A stretch of DNA of 64,000 nucleotides, taken from positions 1 to 64,000 of the forward strand of contig NZ_RQEY01000023.1 of assembly GCF_004770105.1 (NCBI RefSeq). Reading direction: 5' to 3'. Numbering within the stretch: position 1 is the first letter of the stretch; each line of letters opens with the position of its first letter. The notes below the pieces were generated by a model. That model searched no databases. It was given only the letters and a program-made list of their open reading frames with translations, and was not told where the DNA came from. Shown piece after piece: positions 48,174 through 58,744 of the stretch. The DNA is from Leptospira andrefontaineae (lineage in GTDB: Bacteria; Spirochaetota; Leptospiria; Leptospirales; Leptospiraceae). A program made the translations under genes and the position numbers.

Positions 48174-50690
48174 ATGAATCAGAGAACTTCCCAAGCTGCA
48201 AATCTTCTCTCCGGATACAAACCTGCTCCGGGAGTCTATGACGAGCTATGCCTCCCTGACGGAAAGTCCAGGGATAAATACGAATTTTTACTTCGCACTT
48301 TAAATAATCTGGGTGGCGCAGAATTAAGAAGGCGCAAAGAAGATAGTCTCCGTATCCTAAAAGAAAGTGGAGTCACGTATAATGTTTATGGGGATGAGAG
48401 AGAAAGGGTCTGGGGATTGGATCTTTTTCCTCTTCTCATGGATAGCAAAGAATGGGACGAAATCGAAAGAGGTCTTGCCCAAAGATCCGAACTACTTAAT
48501 GAAATTCTAAAGGACGTTTACGGTCCTAAAAGATCCTTATACGAAAAAAAGCTTCCCCACGAAGTGCTATTCCAGTCCGGAGGATTTTTAAGAGCCTGTG
48601 CTCCGGTTTATGATTTTACGAATTTCCGTTTAGCATTTTTAGCCACTGATATCAGTCGAGACATACAAGGGAATTTTTATGTAATAGGAGATCGTGTTCA
48701 AGCACCTTCCGGTTCCGGATATGCTCTTGAGAATAGGATCGTTCTTTCTCGTATTTTTCCGTCTCTCTATAGAGACTCTCAGGTTCATAGAGTTGCTTTA
48801 TACTTCAGAGCGTTAAGAAGGACTTTAAATTCATTCTCTTCTAATAAAGATAGAGAACCTCTTACAATTCTTTTAACTCCTGGGCCTGGGAACGAAACCT
48901 ATTTCGAGCACGCTTATCTTGCAGGATATCTTGGATATACTTTAGCCCAAGCAGAAGACTTAACTGTTAGAGATAATAAGGTCTTTCTGAAAACGATCGA
49001 AGGTTTACAACAAGTAGATGTGATCTTTCGTCGTGTAGATGATTGGTACATGGATCCTCTCGAATTAAAGGGAGATTCCCTTCTGGGAGTTCCAGGTATC
49101 TTGGGAGCGGTGAGGGCAGGAAATGTCACCGTAGCAAATCCTATCGGCTCCGGATTTTTGGAGAACCGTGCAATTCACACATATCTTCCCAGTTTATGTA
49201 AATTCTATTTGGGCGAGGATCTGATCCTTCCGAATGTTCCTACTCTTTGGATGGGAGATGAAAATTCTCGCAAGGAAGTATTCTCCAATCCCCATAAATA
49301 TACGATCAAACCGGCGATTCGTTCTCCTTTGGATCCGTCCGTATTTCTTTCTACTTTGAGAGAAAAAGAAATGTTAGAACTGAGAACCAGAGTGGAAGCA
49401 AGACCAGAACGTTATGTGGCACAGGAAATTCTCCCAGGTTCTACATCTCCTATTTTTTCAGGAGATTCGGAAGAGCTATTGATGGGTAAATCTGTCTTAA
49501 GGACATTTACCTGTCTTTCCGAGAATGGATATACATGTATGCCTGGAGGACTTGTTCGAGTTTCTCCTAAGGCGGACGAACTTATCATTACAAACCAAAG
49601 AGGAGCTATTTCCAAAGATCTTTGGATCTTAGCTTCCGAAGAGAAGAAGGAGTTCAGTCTTCTTCCTGGACAGATCGGAAGGATGCCTATCAAAAGAAAA
49701 GGTTCGGGTATTCCGAGTAGGGTTGCGGACAATATGTTCTGGATGGGACGTTATGCGGAACGTGCGGAGAATATGTCCAGGCTTCTCAGAGAGACGGTTC
49801 ATAAGATCTTGGAAGCGGAAGAGTCTTACGAGAAAGAACAATTCTCCATGTTACTTGGTATCTTGGACCAACTTTCAGGATACAGCCTTAGATTTTTCGA
49901 AACAAACGGATTGGACTCTTTGGATTCCATCCGGGAGAAAATATTCCAATTAGCGACATCTCCTTATTCTTCCGGAAGTATACGTCATGATCTGAACTTC
50001 TTTGTGGGAAGTACCAAGGCTGTTAGAGACAGGATCTCTGACGATACTCGTTATTTGATCTCAAGATTGGAATCTGAGACTCCACGAAATTCAAGTTACG
50101 ACGAAGTGTTGGAATACTTACAAAAATTAGTGAATCTATTTGCTTCTCTTTCCGGTCTTGCAAACGAAAGTATGAGCCGTGAGACAGGATATTTCTTCTT
50201 GGATATGGGAAAAAGATTGGAAAGGGCTCAATTCATAGCAAGACTTCTACTCTCTACAATCGAAAGATCTTCTATATATAATAAAAGTATGTTCGAAAGT
50301 CTTTTGAACGTGAACGATATTCGAATTACTTACAGAAGACGTTATAAATATAGGGTAGAAGCGGAATCGGTGGTTGACATCCTGATCTTCGATGAAAGTA
50401 ATCCTAGATCGCTTGCTTTCCAATTAGAAAGATTAAGGGAGAATACGTTATTCTCTTCTTCCGGAAAAGACGAAGAGATTTCAGAGGAGATCCAAAGACT
50501 CACGGACGTTTTAGTACGATTCAGTGAAGAAGATGCAAAACGTATTTTTGAATATGCAGATCCGGCCGGCGGGCTTCGCAGATGGTTGGAAGATATTCTT
50601 TCCCAATTAAAATCCGTCTCCGACGCAGTCGCTACCAAATACTTCCGCTATGTGGAAAACCAAGTCAGATTGGGAGGACCTTATGGCTGA
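48174..50690 (+). CDS. Fused circularly permuted ATP-grasp / alpha-E protein
   Basis: This 838-residue protein combines in one chain the two activities encoded separately at 38566 and 40074. Residues about 20-490 are the ATP-grasp part, with GVTYNVYGDERERVWGLDLFPL and APSGSGYALENRIVLSR. Residues about 510-838 are alpha-E, with GIPSRVADNMFWMGRYAERAENMSRLL. Both parts have the expected motifs. It has no membrane segment. It overlaps the following transglutaminase start by 8 bases, so the trio is coupled. It is a second, paralogous version of the upstream system, not a recent copy, because sequences differ widely. Confidence 0.9.
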   Translation: MNQRTSQAANLLSGYKPAPGVYDELCLPDGKSRDKYEFLLRTLNNLGGAELRRRKEDSLRILKESGVTYNVYGDERERVWGLDLFPLLMDSKEWDEIERGLAQRSELLNEILKDVYGPKRSLYEKKLPHEVLFQSGGFLRACAPVYDFTNFRLAFLATDISRDIQGNFYVIGDRVQAPSGSGYALENRIVLSRIFPSLYRDSQVHRVALYFRALRRTLNSFSSNKDREPLTILLTPGPGNETYFEHAYLAGYLGYTLAQAEDLTVRDNKVFLKTIEGLQQVDVIFRRVDDWYMDPLELKGDSLLGVPGILGAVRAGNVTVANPIGSGFLENRAIHTYLPSLCKFYLGEDLILPNVPTLWMGDENSRKEVFSNPHKYTIKPAIRSPLDPSVFLSTLREKEMLELRTRVEARPERYVAQEILPGSTSPIFSGDSEELLMGKSVLRTFTCLSENGYTCMPGGLVRVSPKADELIITNQRGAISKDLWILASEEKKEFSLLPGQIGRMPIKRKGSGIPSRVADNMFWMGRYAERAENMSRLLRETVHKILEAEESYEKEQFSMLLGILDQLSGYSLRFFETNGLDSLDSIREKIFQLATSPYSSGSIRHDLNFFVGSTKAVRDRISDDTRYLISRLESETPRNSSYDEVLEYLQKLVNLFASLSGLANESMSRETGYFFLDMGKRLERAQFIARLLLSTIERSSIYNKSMFESLLNVNDIRITYRRRYKYRVEAESVVDILIFDESNPRSLAFQLERLRENTLFSSSGKDEEISEEIQRLTDVLVRFSEEDAKRIFEYADPAGGLRRWLEDILSQLKSVSDAVATKYFRYVENQVRLGGPYG

Positions 50691-51588
50691 GTATTCCGTT
50701 CGCCACCTGACCCATTATACTTACGAGAAAGAAGTTTCTCATTGTCTGAATTTGGCTCATCTTTGTCCTACATCCAACGAAAGACAGATTTGCAGAGAGT
50801 TTAGAATAGAAATACTTCCTAAACCTAAATATACGGAATTCAGAACGGATTATTTCGGGAATACGGTATATTCTTTCGCGGTGGAAACTCCTCATAATAT
50901 TCTATCCGTAACCGCAGAAGCGAAAGTTTTCACTTCTGAAACGGAGAATAAAAAAGGTCGTACCACGATCTCTGCTTCTGAAATATTAAGAAAATTGAAA
51001 ACAGTTACCGAAAAAGAAGATCTGGAAGCGATGGAATTCGTTGGAGATTCTTCTTTTGTAAGTCGCTCTGTTTCTTATAAGAATTTTTTAGAAAAATATC
51101 TGCCGATGGATCGTCCATATCTGGAATCCGTTTTGGAATATGTAAAAAGATTCAGAGAAGATTTTAAGTTCAAAGCAGGAAGTACTAATATTTATACACC
51201 TTTGGACGAGGTTTTGGAAAAAAAGGAAGGAGTCTGTCAGGACTTCACTCATCTTTCCGTAGCTGCCTTTCGCTCATTAGGCCTTCCTTGCAAATATGTT
51301 TCCGGTTATATCGAAACTTATCCTCCTCCAGGAAAACCTAAATTAAGAGGAAGTGATGCAACTCATGCATGGATTTCCGTGTATTGTCCGGGAGAAGGTT
51401 GGTTCGACTTTGATCCTACAAACGGAAAAGCGATTACAGAGGAATATATTCATACTTCAGTAGGCAGAGATTTTTCGGATGTTTCTCCTTTGAAAGGAAT
51501 TCTATTCGGAGGCGGGAAACATAAATTAAAAGTCGAAGTGGATGTTTCTCAGTTAGGAGATCCTAACGCGATCGGAAATCATATCTGA
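50683..51588 (+). CDS. Transglutaminase-like cysteine protease/ligase protein
   Basis: From the ATG at 50683, which has GGAGG 6 bases upstream, the protein has 301 residues. The N-terminal part is the conserved beta region of bacterial transglutaminases (SVRHLTHYTYEKEVSHC). The catalytic triad is Cys185 (KEGVCQDFTH), His228 (DATHAWISV) and Asp244 (FDFDPTNGK). Similar cytosolic proteins partner with ATP-grasp/alpha-E enzymes and may hydrolyse or transfer peptide bonds made by them. It overlaps the fused gene and ends the 13-kb block. Confidence 0.88.
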   Translation: MAEYSVRHLTHYTYEKEVSHCLNLAHLCPTSNERQICREFRIEILPKPKYTEFRTDYFGNTVYSFAVETPHNILSVTAEAKVFTSETENKKGRTTISASEILRKLKTVTEKEDLEAMEFVGDSSFVSRSVSYKNFLEKYLPMDRPYLESVLEYVKRFREDFKFKAGSTNIYTPLDEVLEKKEGVCQDFTHLSVAAFRSLGLPCKYVSGYIETYPPPGKPKLRGSDATHAWISVYCPGEGWFDFDPTNGKAITEEYIHTSVGRDFSDVSPLKGILFGGGKHKLKVEVDVSQLGDPNAIGNHI

Positions 51589-51684
51589 CGTGCAGAAATT
51601 GAGAAAGTCACAAATAGAGTTTTTTCTCTTCACTAAACGATACAAACTGGACTTAAGCCCTTCGCATCCTTCCCGCGGATGTAA

Positions 51685-51850
51685 AACCTCTGTGATCTCA
51701 GTGCCTCTGTGTGAACCGAAAATGCGCAAACAAGTTTCGCACAGAGTTCACGGAGCACACAGAGTATTCCACACAAAGCCGTGAAAGGAAGAAGATTCTT
51801 CCGTTAGATATCCAATACCTTCTTATCTTTGTGTCTTCGCGTGAGAATAT
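51685..51850. repeat. CACAGAG-type dispersed repeat, cluster 3
   Basis: The 356-bp spacer 51589-51944 has no gene. CCTCTGTGATCTCAGTGCCT (51687 on), GCACAGAGTTCACGGAGCAC (51739 on), and CTTTGTGTCTTCGCGTGAGA (about 51827-51846) are arms of the same family, in alternating orientation. TGTAGGAGTTCCAACA follows at 51853-51868. Confidence 0.6.
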
Positions 51851-51895
51851 TATGTAGGAGTTCCAACACGCCGGCTGGCAGTTGTGTATAGAGTG

Positions 51896-51919
51896 AAAAA
51901 AGCCCTCCCGAAGGAGGGC
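51896..51919 (-). terminator. Rho-independent terminator of the desaturase gene
   Basis: On the minus strand GCCCTCC-TTCG-GGAGGGC is followed by six T residues. It begins 25 bases after the desaturase stop codon. Confidence 0.9.
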
Positions 51920-51944
51920 AATGGATCAGGTACTGGGAATAATA

Positions 51945-53033
51945 TCAGACCGGGGCAAGATCTCCGGAAACGAATCTTTTCCAAGTGTTCAATGCTACTT
52001 TGTATTCTGACTCAGCTTCTTTAACTGCCTTTTTTCCTGCTTCTTCTTTCACGGATTTCAAATTGATCATTCTGGCTTGGCTTTCCTGAACGGAATTGCG
52101 CAGAGCCTCTAATCTTTCTTCGAATCCTTGGTTTAAGGTTTGGGACTTAGCTTCTAGTTTGTTACGTAAAGCTTTCTCTTCCATCACCATTTTTTTACGC
52201 AGGATCTGCTCTTCAGAGATAGTCTTTCTATCGCTTGCCAAACCGAAAAATGCGAAAGTGTTGATCAACCATTTGGTCGGATCGTAATCGAACCAGCGGA
52301 TACCATTTCTGTAATCTGCTTGGAACTCATGGTGGAAGTTATGATATCCTTCTCCAAAAGTAAACAATGCGATAAGCCAATTGTCCTTTGCGGTATGTTT
52401 ATCGGAGAAAGGTTGGTCTCCTTTATAATGTGCCAATGAATTGATGAAGAATGTCATGTGGTGGTTGATCGCAATTCTTAAAGAACCTGCTAATAATAAT
52501 CCACCTAAAGCATCTCCCCAAAGAGCACAAAGAAGAGTAGGAAACAAAAATCCCATGAAGATCGCGATCGGATAATAATGATCGTCTTGGAATTTTACCC
52601 ATTTGTCTTCGTAAAGATCGTTCACGTTAACAGGGGTTCTATGATCTCTATTCTCGAATAACCAAAGAATATGAGCATACCAGAATCCTTTTGTGATAGC
52701 GTAAGGATCTTCTTCTTTATCTACGAATCTATGGTGAATTCTATGATCAGAACTCCATTCGATCACTGATTGTTGGAACGCAGCCGCTCCGAAAAGAATA
52801 TAAAAAAGTTTTACTGGCAAAGAAGCTTTATAAGCTCTATGCGAAAACAAACGGTGGTACCCTCCTGTGATCGCGAGCCCGGTTGCTGCGGTCATAAATA
52901 GATACACAAGCCATGTGTTTAATGGAATACCTCTGGTAAACAATAAGGCACCCGTCCCGATGACTCCGATGATCGGAGTCGCAAATAAGAAGATTGTGGT
53001 CTTCAACGCTATTTTCTTTTTCGTTTGTTCCAT
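51945..53033 (-). CDS. Acyl-CoA / fatty acid delta-9-type desaturase
   Basis: From the ATG at 53033 the protein has 362 residues; a TTG at 53072 would add 13. Membrane di-iron desaturase with the three His boxes HRLFSHR, HRIHHRF and HNFHHEF, and four membrane segments. It makes monounsaturated fatty acids in the membrane. The last 95 or so residues are a Lys/Glu-rich predicted coiled coil (KTISEEQILRKKMVMEEKAL...), longer than in short desaturases. It has its own terminator and stands alone. Confidence 0.9.
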   Translation of the reverse strand: MEQTKKKIALKTTIFLFATPIIGVIGTGALLFTRGIPLNTWLVYLFMTAATGLAITGGYHRLFSHRAYKASLPVKLFYILFGAAAFQQSVIEWSSDHRIHHRFVDKEEDPYAITKGFWYAHILWLFENRDHRTPVNVNDLYEDKWVKFQDDHYYPIAIFMGFLFPTLLCALWGDALGGLLLAGSLRIAINHHMTFFINSLAHYKGDQPFSDKHTAKDNWLIALFTFGEGYHNFHHEFQADYRNGIRWFDYDPTKWLINTFAFFGLASDRKTISEEQILRKKMVMEEKALRNKLEAKSQTLNQGFEERLEALRNSVQESQARMINLKSVKEEAGKKAVKEAESEYKVALNTWKRFVSGDLAPV

Positions 53034-53208
53034 GTCGGCTTTCCCGTCTTGGTTTTTATGATAAGAGCGCAATCGTGGACCCAGGTTGCGAAAAAATTCG
53101 AAAATTTAGAATTTTTCCCCCAGGCTTCGATCTGGCCCAAAAATCTGTTTTTTCCTGAGGAGTTCCTACCATCATGGAATTCCGGGCAATGCCCGAGGGA
53201 GATCCGCT

Positions 53209-53766
53209 TTGAGGGAAGAATTGTTTCAACTCATTCAAACCCACGCCTATCGTTTCCGAGAGGAACCGTTCACCCTGGCCAGTGGTAAAAAATCCAGGCA
53301 TTATTTTAATTGTAAGGAAATCACTCTTCATCCTCAAAGATTAGAATTACTTTGTAAGTATATTGTGGAAAAACATCTCCCGGAATCCGGTCTAGATGAG
53401 GAAGAGGCATTTGGTGGTCTCACAATGGGAGCGGATCCTATCTGTTTCGGGATCTCTTTAGAATATCGCAAACAATCCAAGAACGTATTTCCATTGATCG
53501 TGAGAAAACAGGCTAAGGATCATGGCACGAAAAATTTGGTAGAAGGTGGAGTAAACGCGGTCAAATCCTGTGTGGTAGTGGATGATGTGATCACTACCGG
53601 AGGTTCTACCTTGCAAGCGATCAAAAGTTTGAGAGATGCCGGATTGGAAGTCACCGCTTGTATCTGTATTTTGGATAGAGAAGAAGGCGGAAGAAAAGCA
53701 ATAGAAGAAGAAGGGATCAAAGTTTTCCCTTTGTTTAAAAAATCGGAATTCGGAAGTTTAGACTAA
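53209..53766 (+). CDS. pyrE: Orotate phosphoribosyltransferase
   Basis: This 185-residue protein has FTLASGKKSRHYFNCKEITLHP at the N-terminus and the PRPP-binding motif VVVDDVITTGGSTLQAIK near residues 123-140. RKQAKDHGTKNLVEG is the catalytic flexible loop. It forms OMP from orotate and PRPP in pyrimidine synthesis. The start is TTG with GGGAG 8 bases upstream. Its stop overlaps the next ATG by one base (TAATG). No other pyr genes are nearby. Confidence 0.93.
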   Translation: MREELFQLIQTHAYRFREEPFTLASGKKSRHYFNCKEITLHPQRLELLCKYIVEKHLPESGLDEEEAFGGLTMGADPICFGISLEYRKQSKNVFPLIVRKQAKDHGTKNLVEGGVNAVKSCVVVDDVITTGGSTLQAIKSLRDAGLEVTACICILDREEGGRKAIEEEGIKVFPLFKKSEFGSLD

Positions 53767-54485
53767 TGTCCGTATTCAATTACGATTCTCCGGTTTTTAA
53801 GAAAAAACTACTGATCCGCACTGGACTTGTGCTTTCGGTTTTCATAATATTTATCGGTGTAAGCTTTGTTCAGGTAGAATCGGACAAAAGATCCGCGTTT
53901 CTTTCTATGTATCTGCTCTTAAGCGGAGTACTTATACTTCTTCTTTTAAAAAATTACAGAAGACAGTTGAAAGTATTAGAAGGTGCCAAGGTAGAATTGG
54001 ATTCTTCTTCTTTAAAACAATGGAACGCGAAAGGCCAATGTATGGAGTTCGAATTCCGAGATCTGGAAAGTATCGAGAAGGATAGATTTAGAGGTTACGA
54101 AAGGATCTTACTCATTTCCAAACAGGGGACTTATATCCCGATCTTAAATTTGGAAAATATGGATCAGTTCTTGAATGAATTGGAGAAGAAGTCCGGTAAA
54201 AAGGCAAAAATTTTCGAAGAAGATACAAAAGTCCTAAGCTGGAAAACTCTAATCGCATTTTTACCTTCTATAGGAGCGGCCATCGCTTTTGGGAGTGGAT
54301 ACTGGAAAGAAAAACAAGACGCACTCTTTATAGTATTCGTAGCAAATGCACTTTTGTTTATGATCTATTTCCCTAAAGATAGAATGGACACTGGATATTC
54401 TGCGAGAAGGCGTTATATCTTTATCTTAGTGGTATTATTGATCGTTTTAGTCGCTCGATATTTCGAGTGGATTAATTTTGGATAG
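53766..54485 (+). CDS. Membrane protein of unknown function
   Basis: This 239-residue protein has two N-terminal membrane segments (about 17-35 and 45-61), a soluble middle of roughly 90 residues with a PH-like beta pattern (AKVELDSSSLKQW...FEFRDLESIEKDRF), and three C-terminal membrane segments. It follows pyrE with one-base overlap. Its last 14 bases overlap the end of a convergent gene. I recognise no family; a YdbT/PH-type membrane protein is only a guess. Confidence 0.65.
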   Translation: MSVFNYDSPVFKKKLLIRTGLVLSVFIIFIGVSFVQVESDKRSAFLSMYLLLSGVLILLLLKNYRRQLKVLEGAKVELDSSSLKQWNAKGQCMEFEFRDLESIEKDRFRGYERILLISKQGTYIPILNLENMDQFLNELEKKSGKKAKIFEEDTKVLSWKTLIAFLPSIGAAIAFGSGYWKEKQDALFIVFVANALLFMIYFPKDRMDTGYSARRRYIFILVVLLIVLVARYFEWINFG

Positions 54486-55422
54486 ATCCTGAATTGGTGA
54501 TCCCTTTCAGGATATTCATTTTTTTCTGAGCAAGTCTTCTAAGTTCGGTCATCTCTTCCGTAAAATTTTGTAAGATAGGATCCAGATGTACATGGTTCTC
54601 CATAGTCTGGACACTATCTCTTACATATTTTAGATCATCGAAACTAACTAATTTTCCACCGAGTATAAGTTTACGCACAGTATCAAATTCATATTTTCTC
54701 AAATGGATACGAACTAAAAACTCCACAGAAAATTTAGAAGTAAGTCTAGACCAAGGACTTTTAGGATTAAAAGCTACCTCGTTAGACGCAACTGCATCAG
54801 CCGCTCTTTTAAAACCTAAGGGAGAACCTCCTCCTCCGCCCAAAGAAGTAATCTCATAATCCGGAATATCCCTTGCAACGGCAACAGGAGTCCCGTTTCT
54901 TTCTAATAACTCTGATAGTAAATTCCTGCGTCTATTATCGTCGTAATCATTCGGCGCAGCAGTTAGTACCCTTTGGTATTCTTCCAACATCACAGCGATA
55001 TTGATAAACCTTCCCAAAGGAGTATTATTATGCTCTTTGATCTTAGGAAATAATTCTCTAGTGATCTGAAAGGGAGATTTTCTTTTATAATAAGTGGCCT
55101 CGTAGGCCTTCTCCAATTTTTTCTCCGCAAAACCTTTCAGTTCGTTTACGATTCGCAGGTCCGCATAAATATAAGCGTCTACTCCCTGGTCTTGGTCCCT
55201 TGCATTTTTGGATTGTTCCGGAAGAACGATCTTGATAATAAAAAGATACTTAGATTCTCGGAGCATTTCCAGGACTTGGCGGATCTCATGCATATCCCTG
55301 GAAAAGAATGCGATCATGTCTTTCAAAAATGTATCGGAAGTAGGGATCCGATTGTCTTCCTGCTGGTTGATCTTTTTGATCTCTTCCGCAAGTTCCAGGG
55401 CGATTTCTAGCTGAGTAGCCAT
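54472..55422 (-). CDS. Conserved-looking cytosolic protein, function unknown
   Basis: This 316-residue protein is almost all predicted helix and strongly charged, with no signal or membrane segment. A GGGGGSPLGF loop sits near residue 195. Segments such as LELAEEIKKINQQEDNRIP and FTEEMTELRRLAQKKMNIL look like long amphipathic helices. It converges with the preceding membrane-protein gene with a 14-bp overlap. It might be a spirochaete-specific scaffold. No family recognised. Confidence 0.65.
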   Translation of the reverse strand: MATQLEIALELAEEIKKINQQEDNRIPTSDTFLKDMIAFFSRDMHEIRQVLEMLRESKYLFIIKIVLPEQSKNARDQDQGVDAYIYADLRIVNELKGFAEKKLEKAYEATYYKRKSPFQITRELFPKIKEHNNTPLGRFINIAVMLEEYQRVLTAAPNDYDDNRRRNLLSELLERNGTPVAVARDIPDYEITSLGGGGGSPLGFKRAADAVASNEVAFNPKSPWSRLTSKFSVEFLVRIHLRKYEFDTVRKLILGGKLVSFDDLKYVRDSVQTMENHVHLDPILQNFTEEMTELRRLAQKKMNILKGITNSGSIQN

Positions 55423-55471
55423 TGAAGTAATAACTTACTTCCGGGCTAGTTAGGAATCAAGATAGTTTTCC

Positions 55472-57979
55472 TCATTCCGGGCTTAGCTGGAAGCTCATTT
55501 TTCTCAATAATCTTAGAGGGTAAACCGCAGAAATCCAACCCAAGATGGGTGCAAAAATTAAAATAAGGATCGGGGTTTCCGGCAAAAAGGAGAAGGTCAA
55601 GGTCCAGCCAAATGCGTTCTTATTCACCACATAAAGAATAATGGGGGACATGATGAGAGAAGAGAGGATCCCGAAGAATGCTCCGAATCCTGTCAGATAA
55701 ACCGACTCCGTCTTGAGAATAATCCCAAGCTGGTCCTGAGAAGCTCCCAAATATTTGAGAAGTCCCAAGATCCTGCGCTTATCGTACAAAGTATGTACCA
55801 AAGAAGAAAGTAGAGAAATAACAGAGATCAGAATTGCAGTTGCCTTAAGAGAATCCAAAACTCGGAACACTTTATTTATCTCATAAAGATAAATTTCCCT
55901 AAGTTGTGCAGAATCTAGTAAGATCAGATCTTTGTATTGAGGATCAGAATTCAGAAAATCCATAATTTTCTTTTTGGAATATTCTATTCCGGAAGCATCC
56001 GAATATTCATTCTTTAAGAAAAGTTTAATAGAGTTTAAGGTCTTAAATTCGAAATTTTTTTCATAGGAACGGACATCCATCATCACAGTTCCTTTTTCCG
56101 AAAAAAAATGCTCTTTGATCCCTTTTATATTAAAATTCTTTTTACCAAAAGGAGTCTGGGCAACCAGAACATCTCCCACCTTCAGTTTTTTTAAATGAGC
56201 CATATTCGAAGAAATTAGAACATCTGTTTCTTCTTTTACTTCGTTCTCTATTCTTTCCGGTTTGTTTTGATAAACGGAAAAATCGTAAGCGTGAATGATA
56301 AAATTTCCTTTGTCGGTTTCAAAAGAAGTGTTCACCAAAAAACCGTCCAAGTAAGAGCTTATCCCTAATTCTCTGATCTTCTCCGGAAGATCCTTAGGAA
56401 CCCCTCCATGAATCCCTGAATGGAAAAAACGATCGTTAATGATCGTAAAGTCGGAAGGGTATTCCGAATCCACCCAATCGTTCAGGGATTTTTTATAACT
56501 GTCCGTAAGAATGGTCAGGCATAAAACCAAAGAAACAGCAAGCATCACAGTTGCCGCAGTCAAAGTATTCCTTCCTGGATTTTCTTTTAATTCTTCCAGA
56601 CCTATTCTGAAAAAAGGAAAACTTTTATCACTTCTATCCAGAATTTTAGAAACAGCCGAGCTGAATAAGGAAAGTAAATAAGGAAAAGCGAATGTAATCC
56701 CGATTGTCACACCTCCCACACCCAATAAACCGGGCATAGGAAGTTTCCAAGGAGAAGGTAAATTAGAAATCCCTAAAGAAGCAAAAAATATGATCCCGCC
56801 GTAAATCGCCAGTCTGGAATTCGGGATCTGTCTTTTTTCTTTTTGGGAATCTCTCAGGATAGAAAGGGGAGGGACCTTTCCTGCTCGAATCGCAGGATAA
56901 ACCGAAGAAATAACGGAACCCAAGATCCCAAGCCCTGCAGCAAGGCCTAGGTCAAAAAGAGAAATAGAACTATAGGTTGATAATAGATTTTTATCCACAA
57001 GCCCTGATTCAGGACGAAAAAAATCTAAACCGGAGAAGAATATACCGAATACAATCCCTAAAACCGTTCCTATACTTCCGAGTAGAACTGATTGGCTTAA
57101 AAAAAGAAAAATAGAAGATCTTACATCTAATCCCAATGTTCTCAAGATCCCCAGTTCTCTTTCTCTACTTAAATACAAACCAGTCATAGTATTGGAAACC
57201 ATGAAGAATGCGATTAGAAGAGAGATAAAGGAGATGATGAGAAGATTTAGCTGAAAAGAACGTAATGCATTTGCCGATTTTTCCTGGATCTCTTCAGAGG
57301 TTTCGATTTTTACATTTACACCAAGGATCTTTTGTAGGTTCTCTTTTACCTCAGAAAGATTTGGATCGGAAGATTTTAAAAGAAGATAGTCCGCTCCATT
57401 TATATTGTCTAGTTTTTCTTGGATTAGAGAAATATCCTCGATGATTAAAAAACCACCTTCCATATCCACGGAGATATAATCTTTGAACTCCCAGTTTTTT
57501 CCATTTAGAAGAAGAGTAAAAGGTGCACCTTTAAATTTATCTGCTAATGATTTAGATACATATGTTTTTTCTAATGGACCGGTTGTTTCGGAGCCTGCAT
57601 CTTCTTTTAAAGGGATCCCCAAATATTCTTTGGTCAGATCCATCCCCATATACAAAACCCTTAGATTGTCGGAGGAAATTCCTTCCTGTTGTATCCTTGG
57701 CCTAATAGCGGAAATATTTCTAAGATCCGGATGAGAATGTATTTTAGAAAGGATTTGCCAATCCAAGCTTTGGCCTGGACTACTCGGAGAAATTTTGAGA
57801 TTAAAATCTCCCTTTAAGTATCCCATAGAAAAATCGATCAGAGATTTTTCTGCCTTGTTCGCGTTACTTGTAGTGGATAAGAATAAACCCACGCCCAAGG
57901 AAATTCCTAAAAGTGCGAATATGAATCTGGGGAGATGGGTCTTAAAATATTCGTATAAAAATAAGAAGTATAAATTCAT
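55472..57979 (-). CDS. FtsX-type ABC transporter permease
   Basis: This 835-residue membrane protein has the LolC/MacB/FtsX layout with two FtsX blocks: a first span, a periplasmic domain, three spans (about 245-375), a single-pair linker, a second periplasmic domain (about 500-690) and three final spans. Patterns such as [20 protein letters not shown] and [20 protein letters not shown] are the coupling helices. It forms an exporter or lipoprotein-type mechanotransmission pump with the ATPase gene, whose stop overlaps its start by 4 bases. Substrate unknown. Confidence 0.9.
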   Translation of the reverse strand: MNLYFLFLYEYFKTHLPRFIFALLGISLGVGLFLSTTSNANKAEKSLIDFSMGYLKGDFNLKISPSSPGQSLDWQILSKIHSHPDLRNISAIRPRIQQEGISSDNLRVLYMGMDLTKEYLGIPLKEDAGSETTGPLEKTYVSKSLADKFKGAPFTLLLNGKNWEFKDYISVDMEGGFLIIEDISLIQEKLDNINGADYLLLKSSDPNLSEVKENLQKILGVNVKIETSEEIQEKSANALRSFQLNLLIISFISLLIAFFMVSNTMTGLYLSRERELGILRTLGLDVRSSIFLFLSQSVLLGSIGTVLGIVFGIFFSGLDFFRPESGLVDKNLLSTYSSISLFDLGLAAGLGILGSVISSVYPAIRAGKVPPLSILRDSQKEKRQIPNSRLAIYGGIIFFASLGISNLPSPWKLPMPGLLGVGGVTIGITFAFPYLLSLFSSAVSKILDRSDKSFPFFRIGLEELKENPGRNTLTAATVMLAVSLVLCLTILTDSYKKSLNDWVDSEYPSDFTIINDRFFHSGIHGGVPKDLPEKIRELGISSYLDGFLVNTSFETDKGNFIIHAYDFSVYQNKPERIENEVKEETDVLISSNMAHLKKLKVGDVLVAQTPFGKKNFNIKGIKEHFFSEKGTVMMDVRSYEKNFEFKTLNSIKLFLKNEYSDASGIEYSKKKIMDFLNSDPQYKDLILLDSAQLREIYLYEINKVFRVLDSLKATAILISVISLLSSLVHTLYDKRRILGLLKYLGASQDQLGIILKTESVYLTGFGAFFGILSSLIMSPIILYVVNKNAFGWTLTFSFLPETPILILIFAPILGWISAVYPLRLLRKMSFQLSPE

Positions 57980-58698
57980 ACAAGACCAAAGGCAGGATTT
58001 TGTTCCGGTAAGATCAGTCCGTCTTTCATCTTAAGTCTGACTTTTCCTTTTTCTCCGATCTCTCTGTCATGGGTTACAATAAATAAGGAAAACTTTTCCT
58101 TCTCTTGCAACTCGAGTAGAAGTTCTAGAATTTTATGAGCATGGTATGTATCTAAATTTCCGGTAGGCTCATCCGCCAAAACGATACTTGGGCGTTTTGC
58201 AAGCGCTCTTGCGATTGCCACTCTCTGTTGTTCTCCGCCGGAAAGTTCATCCGGTTTATGTTTGAATCTATGAGTGAGATCGACCTTCTCCAATGCTTCT
58301 TTGGCGATATCTCTTGCTTTTGATTTTCCTAAACCTGAAATATAAAGAGGTAAGGCCACATTTTCCAAAGCGCTTAAGTAGGGAAGAAGATGAAAGAACT
58401 GGAAGATAATCCCAGTTTCATTCCTGCGATATTCGGTAAGTTCTTGTTCACTAAAATTACTTAGGTTTTTACCACCGATCCAAACTTCTCCTGAGTCTGC
58501 TTGGTCGATCCCGGAGAGGATATTCAAAAATGTGGATTTACCGGAACCGGATGGGCCCATCAAAGTTAAGAATGTGTCTGCAACGTCTAAGTTGATCCCT
58601 TTTAGGACCGGAACGTTTTGTTTTCCATTTATGTAGGACTTGGTTAAATTTCGGATGAGGATCTTGTTTGTCGGATTCGACATGATCCTATTTTGCAT
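57976..58698 (-). CDS. ABC transporter ATP-binding protein (LolD/MacB type)
   Basis: This 240-residue ATPase has Walker [11 protein letters not shown]-loop [21 protein letters not shown], signature [15 protein letters not shown] and Walker [13 protein letters not shown], the last two typical of the LolD/FtsE/MacB group. Two ATG starts are possible, at 58698 and 58683. It couples to the FtsX-type permease with 4-bp overlap (ATGA) and forms the energy subunit of that system. A CACAGAG-repeat-rich spacer lies upstream. Confidence 0.92.
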   Translation of the reverse strand: MQNRIMSNPTNKILIRNLTKSYINGKQNVPVLKGINLDVADTFLTLMGPSGSGKSTFLNILSGIDQADSGEVWIGGKNLSNFSEQELTEYRRNETGIIFQFFHLLPYLSALENVALPLYISGLGKSKARDIAKEALEKVDLTHRFKHKPDELSGGEQQRVAIARALAKRPSIVLADEPTGNLDTYHAHKILELLLELQEKEKFSLFIVTHDREIGEKGKVRLKMKDGLILPEQNPAFGLV

Positions 58699-58744
58699 TC
58701 TCTAGGAGATCAGGCAAGGAAAAGAAGTGTGTTAGAGGCATAGA

